Below are positions 1 to 9,128 of a DNA stretch of 23,305 bases, in pieces. This DNA comes from Nemertoderma westbladi (lineage: Eukaryota; Xenacoelomorpha; Nemertodermatida; Nemertodermatidae), in the NCBI GenBank assembly GCA_032718475.1, contig JAUCBJ010003677.1:1-23305 (forward strand), given 5' to 3'. The notes beneath the pieces were generated by a model that searched no databases, had not been told where the DNA came from, and saw only the letters and a list, made by a program, of their open reading frames with translations. The translations under genes were made by a program, and so were the position numbers. Numbering within the stretch: position 1 is the first letter of the stretch; each line of letters begins with the position of its first letter.

Positions 1-1736
1 GTGTCTATTACCGAAGGGGTGATTTCAAGAACAGGCCTACTTATTTCAGGCTCATCTACTATAGTAGGGAGTCTTTCTATTGTAATTATTTGGTTTGTGG
101 GTTCTGTACTCTCTAAGTTGGTATTATTTAGTTGCCTTTTAACAGCTGGAGGCAAATCAGGCAATTTCTGACGGTGGAATGTTCTTTTACGTCTGCTTAG
201 GCGGGATCGATTTCCTCCTCCTTCAGCGTCGGTGGTATCGCCTTCCTCAGATGATGTATAACCTTGTCGTTTGGGAGTAGATCGATTCATCATCTGCATA
301 TTATTAGCTGTTAACTGTTTATTAAAGTTATCTTGCCTCTCTTGAAGATTTTCCAACTCTAGTTGGGTTGTCTCTTCAGATGCCCTCCGTTCTGCTTCTG
401 CCACTGCTATCTTTCTTTCCGCTTCTGCCGCTGCCGCTTTCCTTTCCGCTTCTGCCGCTGCCGCTTTCTTTTCTGCCTCTGCCTCTGCTGCCTTTCTTTC
501 CGCTTCTGCCGCTGCCGCTTTCCCTTCCGCTTCTGCCGCTGCCGCTGCCGCTGCTGCTGTCTTTCTATCTTCTATACGTTTTTTCCTTACTTGCTCTTCC
601 CTTTCTCTAGCGATGCGGAGTTGTTCATCGAATTTAGCTTGGTTTGCCGCTAACCTATCCACATCAATCGCATCTAACACGAGTTTGGCTCCTTCGCTAT
701 TAGGGCTAAGTCCCTCTAGCCTTCTCCTCAACTCTTTGTCTCCCACAAAACGCTGATAGTCTGACAGATAGATATCAATGGCATCCTTCTTATGCGGTTT
801 CTCTGCCGTCGCTTCACTTTCCACTTGGGAAAAAGTAGCGTCTGTCGATTCTCCTTGTGTTGAGCGCTCCTCCAACTGAACTTTCCACTGAGCTGCTCCT
901 TGAACCTGGCGTCTCACCCTTTGAAGCCAAGTCTTTACGGCAACTTGCAACGACGTGTCTTGTCTTCTTTTAGAAGCCTCCTCAAAGGCGGATAAGATTA
1001 GCCTAATTCGCAGAACTCTTTCTCTAACTTGATAAAGCAGCTGTTCCTGCTCTGGAGGTCCTTGAGGTTGTTTAAATAGTTGCCTTTCTACTCGCTCCAT
1101 AGAACTGAAGAATCCCTGTGCGTATCCGGCTGCGGACCTCTTCCACACAGCTGGATCGATAGTTTCCTTGGCTACTCCCATCCGGTGTATGTCTTCCCAG
1201 GCAGCTTCTGATAAATCAAACGGGAGTCCGGGTCCGGGGAAGTTCCATTGCGACTCGACAATAGACTTCAATTCTTCCCTCGTGTACCCCGCATAACTAT
1301 CTCTAGTCGATCGTTGACTCCTCGCCCAATCGATCTGGTGTTCTTCCACCGCGATCAATAACCTAGTGAGTACGGCTGCAGGAAGGATGAGAAGGGGATC
1401 CGTATAAACCGCATCCGTCATCTCTGCTCCGCGCTCGGGTGTCAGCTCTACAGTATCCTCACTACTGGAGCTGCTGGGCCGCTGAGGAATAAATTCTTGA
1501 CTAGCGGGTTGTTGCTGTTCCGCTGCTTGTTGGTCCCGCTTGACCTGAGCTCGGGTGCCTATGATAGACCTACGATGTTGGACTAGTCTAGGTTCTGTTA
1601 TTACTACTGGAGGGGTGACCTTCCTCACAGTGGGAGGTGGACTGAATTTACGACCAGACGGTTGTACGTCTCTATCTGAGTCGCAGATAGTTACATCTAA
1701 TATACTGTCTGACAGATTCTGCTTAGTATCAGACAT
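1..1736 (-). CDS. Unidentified long open frame, partial (C-terminus beyond window edge)
   Basis: Reading the minus strand from the ATG at 1736-1734, the frame stays open for 578 codons to the window edge; an in-frame TAA lies at 1772-1770, 12 codons upstream, so this ATG is the likely start. I do not recognise the family. Visible parts: a Ser/Pro/Gln-rich N-terminus (about residues 1-105); a helical region with several Trp (about 115-310); a charged region containing YLSDYQRFVGDKELRRRLEG; a nine-residue Ala/Glu/Lys repeat (about 394-448) that should form a long helix or coiled coil; an acidic SSEEGDTTDAEGG stretch near 493 and a basic SRRKR cluster near 515 that could be a nuclear signal. No protease, RT, zinc knuckle or kinase motif is seen. 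A coiled-coil-rich Gag-like protein of an LTR element is one possibility; a host structural protein is another. Opposite-strand short frames here are shadows. Confidence 0.72.
   Translation of the reverse strand, partial: MSDTKQNLSDSILDVTICDSDRDVQPSGRKFSPPPTVRKVTPPVVITEPRLVQHRRSIIGTRAQVKRDQQAAEQQQPASQEFIPQRPSSSSSEDTVELTPERGAEMTDAVYTDPLLILPAAVLTRLLIAVEEHQIDWARSQRSTRDSYAGYTREELKSIVESQWNFPGPGLPFDLSEAAWEDIHRMGVAKETIDPAVWKRSAAGYAQGFFSSMERVERQLFKQPQGPPEQEQLLYQVRERVLRIRLILSAFEEASKRRQDTSLQVAVKTWLQRVRRQVQGAAQWKVQLEERSTQGESTDATFSQVESEATAEKPHKKDAIDIYLSDYQRFVGDKELRRRLEGLSPNSEGAKLVLDAIDVDRLAANQAKFDEQLRIAREREEQVRKKRIEDRKTAAAAAAAAEAEGKAAAAEAERKAAEAEAEKKAAAAEAERKAAAAEAERKIAVAEAERRASEETTQLELENLQERQDNFNKQLTANNMQMMNRSTPKRQGYTSSEEGDTTDAEGGGNRSRLSRRKRTFHRQKLPDLPPAVKRQLNNTNLESTEPTNQIITIERLPTIVDEPEISRPVLEITPSVID
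393..560 (-). repeat. 27-bp coding minisatellite (nine-residue Ala/Glu/Lys repeat)
   Basis: About six copies of a 27-bp unit encode, on the minus strand, variants of KAAAAEAER. The plus strand shows the pattern as repeated ttccgcttctgccgctgccg. The unit length is a multiple of three, so copy-number change keeps the frame. One internal unit differs (gcctctgcctctgctgcc), which argues against a purely recent slippage array. Confidence 0.85.
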
Positions 1737-3039
1737 GACTATGTATACCGTTGAATGTCTACTGCTGTATTACAGTCTGAGCAAGTCTAGTAACTCAGTA
1801 GTAACTGCTAGCCTAATAATTAATTACCGGTACTGCTACTCAGTGTAGCGTGATATATATATAATATATTAGAATACCGGTATACTTATAGTATATATAA
1901 CTATATAAGTATTATCACAGACTAGGTTTATCACAGAATACCGGTATAATTTTAGCACAAATATATAATATATAATAGGCCTATCGGAATACCGGTATAC
2001 AGCTTACAGTTTGTAGTATATATAATTCTGGAATAGAATTAATTACAAGTACCGGTATAATTTCAGCCTAGATTTATAGAAATAAAGATAATAGGCCTAT
2101 CGTAAATACCGGTATATCAATTATTTCAAATAATTGAATTTCTGTTACTTTAGGGTTACTTTGTTACTTTACTTACTTTATTACCGTTATTTGAGCAGTA
2201 GTCCAACTGATATGGAGACCTAATTGTTTTATGGTAGGCCTACTATTTATAAATCGTTAGATTTGATTTATAATGTATTTATACCCGTTTTAATGGGTTT
2301 AGTCAATGTTTGAAATAAATGTTATTATTTCTGGGGTAATCACTACACAAAGCGGTGCGCTTTTAGTGAAGTGTTACGTATAGGACACTAAAACAAATAA
2401 TTCTAATTTACCTAAGTTACTTAATACTACAAATTACGTACAATTCGGGTGAGATTACAATCTCTAAATAAACACAAAATTTACAAAACACAAATACGAA
2501 TTTTTAGGGTAATTTTACAAGAAGTCTACAAACCAGCCTAACAAAGGGTTAGAAAACCGGTTATTACAACGGACAGGGTACTATGGTATTTGAAATAATA
2601 AGTAGTAGTAAATACACTGCGTTGTCTAGATAGGAAAATACCACCGCCTGACGACCTATAGCCGTATCGCTATAGGTTCTACGTTATGTATCACGGAGTG
2701 TTCCTACCTAGAAGTTAATAGAGCTAATCGAATGTGCCTATCAACCACTTTACAACACAGATATAATGTCTACACTAATTACTTCGGAAAGTACTGTACA
2801 CTAAACCCTAAATTAGGTACGAGTACTTGTATAACAGATAATCAGTAGTTAAATATACTTGAACAGCTAAAAGAACCACGGCATCTGCTGGAGTGACCGA
2901 TGCACAAAATCACCAGTCTTTACCTACGCCGAGCAGCCCGTGTAGTACCGGGGTTAATTTAACTATAGCGGTATGTATAACAAACACAATTACTGTAGGA
3001 ACAAACTTAGGGAATGAATGTTGCGGATAATCGCATAAA
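1737..3039. other. Non-coding upstream region of the minus-strand ORF
   Basis: AT-rich stretch with no credible ORF. It contains the TACCGGTA palindrome array (1826-2115), an AT dinucleotide-like run near 1852-1870 and a short perfect hairpin at 2654-2677 (arms CCTATAGC/GCTATAGG around a six-base loop). If the minus-strand ORF is a mobile-element gene, this would be its leader or LTR. I looked for a tRNA-type primer binding site and found none I would defend. Confidence 0.5.
1826..2115. repeat. Array of six TACCGGTA-type palindromes
   Basis: ACCGGTA begins at about 1826, 1876, 1940, 1991, 2051 and 2108, i.e. spacings of 50, 64, 51, 60 and 57 bp. Five of six sit in the 10-bp palindrome ATACCGGTAT or one mismatch from it. 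The array starts 90 bp upstream of the ATG of the minus-strand ORF. The intervening DNA is AT-rich and only loosely similar between units, so the palindrome is the conserved part. Confidence 0.75.
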
Positions 3040-3615
3040 CTCTGAATAATAAATATTACGCTACGCGTACAAACTACTCAAACAAAATACAGACCGAACA
3101 CTATGACAGACTACTATCAAGCCTAAACAAACTACGGTATATGCAGACTCCGAAATGATTAGGGAGTATGCGCTCTAACCCAGTAGTGCGACTTATTCTT
3201 TAGTTGGGGGTTTACCTTACAGCGTTCGCTGCCCCTACTGCCTAACCGTACTTAATCGGACAGATGATCTACACACGCGGCAATCCGTTCAGACCTAATA
3301 ACAGCCAGACAACTATCCAGCCTACAAATTATCTAAATAAAATTATACGCTACCCGTACAGACTTACACAAACAAAGTACAGACCAAACGATGGCAGACT
3401 ACTCTCAAGCCTAAATAAACTACAGGACATGCAGACTCCGAAATGATTAGGGAGTATGCGCTCTAACCCAGTAGTGCGACTTATTCTTTAGTTGGGGGTT
3501 TACCTTACAGCGTTCGCTGCCCCTACTTCCTAACCGTACTTAATCGGACAGGTGATCTACACACACTGCAATCCGTTCAGACTTAACAGCAATCAGACAA
3601 CAGCTCAGCCTACAA
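3040..3615. repeat. Two-copy direct tandem repeat, period 288 bp
   Basis: The block around 3076-3315 recurs at 3364-3603 with an offset of 288 bp. A 99-bp core (3141-3239 and 3429-3527, from atgcagactcc to gcccctact) appears identical; the flanks carry scattered substitutions and small indels. Unit edges are approximate: similarity fades to the left of about 3040 and to the right of about 3615. No open frame runs through it. It lies about 1.3-1.9 kb upstream of the minus-strand ORF, where a retroelement LTR with duplicated control sequences would be expected, but that is inference. Confidence 0.85.
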
Positions 3616-5042
3616 ATTGTCTGTACAATCTGATCAGGTTTACACGCCTTCTGTTCAATACTGGCCTACAAACAAATAAAACTTGACAGAAATAAGTAAA
3701 AATCTCAATAAAAAACCAGGGCGGGCCCTCCCTGATTAATTATTAAGGCCTACCGGTATATAATTATCAAAATCGAATAATACTGCTGTACCTGTACTGC
3801 TGTAGGTACCGGTCCGGGTGGTTAGGTAGTCAGGCCTACTGGGTACCGGTTGCCGGTACTTCAGCTTTATTGCCTACTGCAATACAGAAGCTATATCCTT
3901 TAATGTTCGCGCTTTTAGACCTTTGGCAGTTTAACCCGCCAGATTAAGATGTCTTCTAGATATTAAATCGCTTTTTAGCCTATGACAAGTATTTGATTCA
4001 CTACACTAGTCGAAACCAATCCGTGCGCGACCATTCACCCGCTGGATATTCCCGGGAGATTGGGTTCGACGGTTTAATTTTATTGCTATGTAAGCCTAAT
4101 GTATTATTCGACTGACAGTATTATATAATCTCTGACAATATTATTCACCTTCGGGAATATTAACAGTTCCTTTAGGACGTGGCGCTTTATCTACATAAAC
4201 AGAGTTATGACTTAAACTACTCACAACGATATGGCTTAATTATAATTTACATATATGGCGCATTCTTTAGGAAGTGCTTCTTTAACAGACTCACTCGCAC
4301 ACAATGCTGCACAATACTGCACACTAATCTGCCAATCTTTACTGATTTTAGTCACATATAAAAGGAACACAGGCTGACTCATGTAGGGTCTATCAAATAA
4401 CATTAGATTCACTTCAAACCACTTTAACATAAGTCACAATCGTTATTGGTAACCTTTCTCTCTTACCTTCGGTATATCAAGAATATTGGGTGTCGGGGTT
4501 ATTTCTCGTTATTCCAATATAATAATTCATCAACAAATATAATGAATAACCGACAACAAATAGCAGTACACAGTATTGACAGATCAATCGTGCCAGTTTG
4601 TTTTGAGTTAAGACAATCAGTCAGTCATCAGGTGCGTTTGGTCAGCAGTTTGTTAAAGGATATATGTCCTTATGATTAAACCTACTAGTGTTGAGCTAAA
4701 AAGCAGAAATCACAAAACACTAAAAATCCGTTCTTTCGTGGCTTTGAAAAACTCGTGACTACTGCTCTATACGAGGATACCAACTCCCTTATTCCACGAA
4801 GCTCCCGTTCAACACAGAGAAAGAGCAGTGAGATAGGAAATTTTCAGTTCAGTACTCTGTGATAGGTCAAAATCAAGGCTAACTCAAATTCTATTGGGAG
4901 ATACAAAACAAGGCTATGACGCAACCTCCCTAGGCTTGTTGGCCGATTAAACAGAGCCCAGATGCCTGCGTACAGCAAATCAGCCAATAAGCTGGTAACT
5001 TGCACTATTTTTAGTTATAGATCACTTTGAGAGTATTCTTAG
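3616..5042. other. Intergenic stretch without recognised gene
   Basis: Mixed AT-rich sequence. Short frames at 4179-4361, 4236-4430 (minus) and 4446-4679 show no motif and overlap each other on opposite strands, so I do not call them. Several further ACCGGT sites lie at about 3754-3860. Nothing else is supported. Confidence 0.5.
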
Positions 5043-7025
5043 CGACTGGGGGGGAACTGGCCAACAAGGCAAACGAATCAGTTATCCCACAAAAGCTTTT
5101 ACAGAACCAAAGCACAACTGGATTACATCCTCATAAACAAAAAGTGGAGAAACAGCATGATCAACTGCGAGGCATACAGCTCGTTCAACCTAATTGGTTC
5201 GGACCACAGAATGGTGACTGCAGAGATCAGACTCAGTTTGAGAGCCAGCAAACCCAGGACAAGCAAGCAAATCAAATATGACTGGGAAAAACTCAGAACT
5301 GACAATGCTGTAAAGGATGCTTATACAGTAGAAGTTCAAAACCGCTTTGAAGCACTTCAGTCAATGGATGAAGACCAATCCACCAATTCAATATACCAGA
5401 ATATAATAACAGCCCACAAGGAATCAGCTAAGAGGCATATCCCCCAGAAACCCAAACGAAAACAATATGTGCCATGGCAAAACTCTGAGGTTACTTGTAA
5501 GAGAGAAGATCTTAAGATAGCCTACAAAGTTAAAACCGAACAACCAACAACCGAAAACATTAACAAGGTTGAGAAAGCTAAGGACGATCTTAAATTGGCC
5601 TACAACATCAGCCAGGAAAAGTACATACAGGATAAAACTGAAGCAATTACAACTGCTCACATACAGCAACAATCAAGACTTACCTGGCAAACTGTAAATG
5701 AGGTATCTGGTCGGAAAAGTTGTGCAAAGGGGCGCCTCAAAGCCGATAGTCCTGAAGAACGTGTTGGGAAGTGGAAAAATCACTTCAGCAACTTGCTTGG
5801 GCAGCCACCAAACATCGAGGTCAGCCCTACAAGGAAAATATATGACAAGACACTACCTATAGAAACAGGGGACTTCGCACCTGCCGAACTCCAAAGAAGC
5901 ATCAAAAGCATGTCCAATAATAAAGTGAGTGGATTAGATGAAATCCCAGCGGAGGTATGGAAAACCGGAGTGCTAAACAGACCATTATTGAATGTTTGCA
6001 ACCGGATGTTAAAAGGGGAAAAGCCAGCACCAATTTGGACTAAAGGTCAACTAAAGCCTCTCCCCAAGAAAGGAGACATCGGCATACCAACAAACTATCG
6101 TGGGATCTGTCTGCTTGTGGTAGCTGCCAAAATATACAATAAAATGATTCTATATAGGATTAGGCCTCACATAGAGAACCTACTGCGTAAGAGCCAAAAC
6201 GGATTTCGACCAAGTAGATCAACAATAGCTCAGATACTTGCACTACGGAGACTGATTGAAGGAATTAAGTCAAAGAATTTCCCCGCTGTCATGACTTTTG
6301 TGGACTTCAAGAAGGCATTCGACTCCATCCATAGAGGTAAAATGCTTGAAATCCTAAGAGCTTATGGAATACCAGAAGTATTTGTTGCAGGCATTGGATT
6401 GTTATATTGTGACACAGAAGCGCAGGTACTCTCACCAGATGGTGAAACTGATTTTTTCTCAATCCTGGCTGGCGTACTGCAAGGTGACACATTAGCACCA
6501 TTACTATTTGTAATTGTGCTGGATTACGCAATGAGGACGGCCACAAAGGGATTCACACTTCAAGATCGCAGAAGTAGTAGATATCCGGCAACTACAGTCA
6601 CAGACACCGACTTTGCGGATGACATCGCCCTGCTCTCTAATACCCTAGCAGATGCACAGCTTCTACTAAATAAAGTGGAGAGGGCTGCTAAGGAGGTTTG
6701 ATTGCATATAAATGCTACAAAGACCGAATTCATGACCTTTAATGTTGATGGAAACTTGACAACCATTGATAATAATCAACTAAGGAAGGTCGATGACTTC
6801 CAGTACCTTGGATCATGGATAGAGAGTAGCAAAAAGGACATAGAAGTTAGGAAAGCAAAGGCTTGGGTAGCTCTATCAAAAATGGATACCATCTGGAAAT
6901 CAGATCTCTCCAGGCACCTGAAGACTAAGTTCTTTCGAGCCACAGTGGAAAGTGTATTTTTATATGGGGGGTGAGACCTGGACACTGACTAAATCACTTG
7001 AAACAAAAAGGAAGTTAAAAACAAA
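5043..7025 (+). pseudogene. RTE-like non-LTR retrotransposon, family A: truncated APE plus reverse transcriptase, broken
   Basis: The frame encodes the C-terminal part of an apurinic-type endonuclease (QLDYILINKKW, then GSDHR with the catalytic SDH near 5205) followed by a reverse transcriptase. RT landmarks: PKKGD...NYRG, NGFRPSRST, motif A FVDFKKAFD (from 6297), motif B GVLQGDTLAP, motif C FADD (from 6612), and the thumb LGSWIES. The frame is clear from about 5112 back to the catalytic core; recognisable endonuclease sequence ends there, so the copy is 5'-truncated. Two breaks: TGA at 6699-6701 where relatives have Gly (GGA to TGA, one base), and one extra G in the G run at about 6965-6970 that shifts the frame just before ETWTLT. 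Similarity stops near 7025, so the last part of the protein is absent. The RTE-clade assignment rests on the single APE-RT frame and the C-terminal pattern. Confidence 0.9.
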
Positions 7026-7378
7026 AAGGAAGAAAACGTTCACTAAAACAGACAAACTTAATTAAAAGCCGGCTGTTTGAGGCAAAGGAGAAAGAAAGCC
7101 AGAGGAAGGTCCGAGGGGATGGGGAGATAGCAGAGCAGGATTGGGCACGATCTTTCGAGTCAGCAGGTTGCTGACACGGTCAGCATACACATGTAACTGA
7201 TGGGCCCCAGCACTTTTTGGAAGAACATGCCTTGTGGTGGTATCTGGTATCCATTGGAAACCATTTGTGCTGCGGCTCTCCGGCGGACACCAGTGAGATG
7301 ACTGATGAGACAGGCCAATACCGCCATTTTGTTGTCAATAGCAGCAAGGATGGAGGATGTTAAGGGAAACTTACTCAC
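7026..7378. other. Stretch between retrotransposon break and MITE
   Basis: No similarity to the other elements in the window is seen. Short frames exist on both strands (including 7160-7378 minus) but without motifs. Sequence is less AT-rich than its surroundings. The right edge, 7379-7386, is the left target duplication of the MITE. Confidence 0.4.
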
Positions 7379-7609
7379 CCCGCACCCAGGGACGGATTAA
7401 GGGGGGGGGGGGGGGGGGGGGGGCAACAGGGGCAGTTGCCGGGGGCCCGTAAATTGGAAGAGGCCCGCAAGTTGGAAGAAATTTACCGAACATTATCTCA
7501 CTGATAAAACAAACAAACTCATTTATTTATTAATTTCAGGCTGTTCAAGTGGGCCCGTAAGTTGCGACTGCCGGGGGCTCAAAATTCATAATCCGTCAAT
7601 GCCCGCACC
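7379..7609. mobile_element. hAT-type MITE with 8-bp target-site duplication
   Basis: The octamer cccgcacc at 7379-7386 is repeated at 7602-7609. Between them, 7387-7601 (215 bp) begins CAGGGACGGATTAAG and ends with the reverse complement of CATTGACGGATTATG: 15-bp terminal inverted repeats with three mismatches. An 8-bp duplication with TIRs beginning CA is the signature of the hAT superfamily. There is no transposase frame, so it is a non-autonomous element. A run of 23 G (7401-7423) sits just inside the left TIR. Internal sequence has paired segments (gggcccgtaa near 7442 and 7551). Confidence 0.85.
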
Positions 7610-7668
7610 ACATCTTCCAATAAAACCCCGTACACGGGTCACATGTTCCAAAGTTGGAATATCCTCCG

Positions 7669-7711
7669 CAGTGGCGGATCTAGGAATTTATGAAGGGGGG
7701 GGGGGGGGGGG
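7669..7711 (+). mobile_element. Solo hAT-like element end with poly-G run
   Basis: CAGTGGCGGATCTAGGA resembles the terminus of the neighbouring MITE and is likewise followed by a G run (17 G at 7695-7711). No matching opposite end with a target duplication is found: the best candidate at 8504 lacks a shared flanking octamer. It is probably the remnant end of a second, broken hAT-type element. Confidence 0.45.
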
Positions 7712-7758
7712 CTTTTTATAAATAGCGTACACATAATCCTCGGAAACTGAACATTGAG

Positions 7759-8446
7759 ATGCTATACCGGCTTAACAAAAGTATTTTGCCACCACCGCAC
7801 CATTGCACCATTCACCATGTCCTTCAAGATGCATCTCACTAAAGTCATGGGCTGTCCACCATGCTTATTTTCTCCATGCTGCTGCCAAAGCACAAGATTG
7901 CGCACAGGCTTGTCCTCACGGCGAAAGCAATGTCCTGCAAAGAGGAGGCGGCTTTGTTGTAGTGTCAAGATTGGGGGAACCAATAAGACACATCCAACTG
8001 TCAACTGCCACAATTTTGGTCTTTTTGGTGCTTACGAAAAGACCAACACAAGAAGCAGCCTGTTCTAATGAGCTGAGGAGCCGTTGGTTGGGCTCCGTCT
8101 AGTGATTCTGAGAGTACTATGTTATCAGCAAGTTCTAGTGTTTGGTACAGCACTTTTCAGGATTTCCTTGACTTCTGGAGCCAGTAGGACTATCGCCAAT
8201 GGGAATATCTGGGAGTACAGACTTAGACACTTTTACTTCTATAAAGTTACCAGACCCCGTCATTATTGAGTCGAGCTTTTCAAAGTGAGCCTTCCAACCA
8301 TTGAGGCGATCGGCTGGTGATTCTGCCTTAACCTTGGTGGTTTGGTTGGCTTTTCCGCCCAGTAAGCTAGTTGATCGATTTCCATGCATGGGATGATTGC
8401 TTGGCTGTCGTGGGCATTATTGATGGCATCAACAATGACGCCTTGT
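7759..8446 (-). pseudogene. Family B retrotransposon copy with large internal deletions
   Basis: The minus strand matches the family B element in three collinear blocks. 8446 to about 8190 corresponds to about 20920-21167 (TTKVKAESPADRLNGWKAHF). About 8189 to 7994 corresponds to about 21877-22063. About 7992 to 7759 corresponds to about 22443-22700 (FAGHCFRRED). The first junction removes about 700 bp, covering RT motifs A and B; the second removes about 380 bp. A smaller gap lies near the C-terminus. Stops and frameshifts also occur, so no functional protein can be made. Confidence 0.88.
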
Positions 8447-8504
8447 TGTGGGAGGCCCTAAGACGCGGCCTACTCGGCCTATATGCCTAAATAATCCGGC
8501 CCTG
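8447..8504 (-). mobile_element. Solo hAT-like element end
   Basis: Read on the minus strand from 8504 the sequence begins CAGGGCCGGATTATTTAGG, a hAT-type terminus closely related to that of the 7387-7601 MITE, and continues with GGCC-rich sequence up to the end of the adjacent retrotransposon fragment. The flanking octamer (aatattaa) has no partner at 7661-7668, so it cannot simply be paired with the 7669 end. Confidence 0.5.
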
Positions 8505-8910
8505 AATATTAAAAAAAAATAGATTTAAATAGATACATTAAATACATAAACAATTATATACTCTATCAACGTTATAATAGTAGGCTCCCTAACTGTTACA
8601 GTATAATATTAAAATAATAGTAAACCAATTGACAGTACTGTATGATATCTGACAAGACTATTAACCGTTATTACATAACCAGCGACATAAATAAAAGCTC
8701 TGTCCCATCAGACCACATAATGGCCTTGGCCTGCGGCCTCCCAGTTCCCTTCAATAAGATTACTTTACATCAATATTATTACATTAGGCTACGTATCTTA
8801 CATTGCTATATTGAACACTGTCAGTAGACCCATGTAGAATAACTTATCCTTGTGTGGGAGAGGAATGACGCCTATTCTTTCTGCCCATGAGTAGAGACGC
8901 ATGTATACGG
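8505..8910. other. AT-rich intergenic stretch
   Basis: Starts with an A run (about 8511-8519) and continues AT-rich. A 61-codon frame at 8642-8827 has no motif. Nothing else is supported. Confidence 0.4.
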
Positions 8911-9128
8911 TGGGGCGAGCCACGAAAGTATGCGAGCTTAGCATACGGGTACCACTAACTCAAACGGTGTGTCTGTATTTCTGTTGTGTTCAATTTTAAA
9001 CGTTGATAACTCAGCCAAATCTCGATAAAATCTATCCAAACTTGGTACACATGTAGTCTGGCAAAAGTTTAGAAATTTTCTAAGTTGAATTTGTGTGCGG
9101 CCTTCGAGAAACTAAGATAATAGCAGTT
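8911..9128 (+). repeat. Dispersed repeat 1, copy 1
   Basis: Begins tggggcgagccacgaaagta and is followed by a collinear series of blocks (cgagctta, catacggg, ataactcagccaa, tagtctggcaaaa, ttcgagaa, taatagcag) that recur in the same order at 12981-13207. No TIRs, poly-A tail or open frame. The family is unidentified; the block order over about 220 bp excludes chance similarity. Confidence 0.75.

Noticed and set aside
363-653. Two plus-strand frames rich in Arg/Cys/Phe or Leu/Pro
   Set aside because: They are translations of the coding minisatellite on the opposite strand; the minus-strand frame is far longer and has varied composition.
1555-1848. 97-codon plus-strand frame
   Set aside because: Mostly antisense to the start of the long minus-strand ORF and starts without ATG; no motif.
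1826-2115. CRISPR-like array
   Set aside because: Only a 10-bp palindrome is repeated, the spacing is irregular, and the genome is eukaryotic.
3181-3240. tRNA-like sequence (gcgttcgctgcccc)
   Set aside because: No matching A box, anticodon stem or acceptor pairing at the required distances.
3264-3446. 60-codon frame in the tandem repeat
   Set aside because: The two 288-bp units do not preserve the same frame, so it is not coding.
4179-4679. Overlapping short frames on both strands
   Set aside because: No motif, no homology I recognise, AT-rich composition.
6612-6623. FADD instead of YADD as a sign of a dead reverse transcriptase
   Set aside because: FADD is normal in many non-LTR retrotransposons; both catalytic Asp residues are present.
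7160-7378. 72-codon minus-strand frame
   Set aside because: Looks protein-like in places, but has no recognisable motif and the plus strand is equally plausible; left uncalled.
7669-8504. One complete composite hAT element
   Set aside because: The eight bases outside each end (atcctccg and aatattaa) do not match, so a single insertion is not supported.
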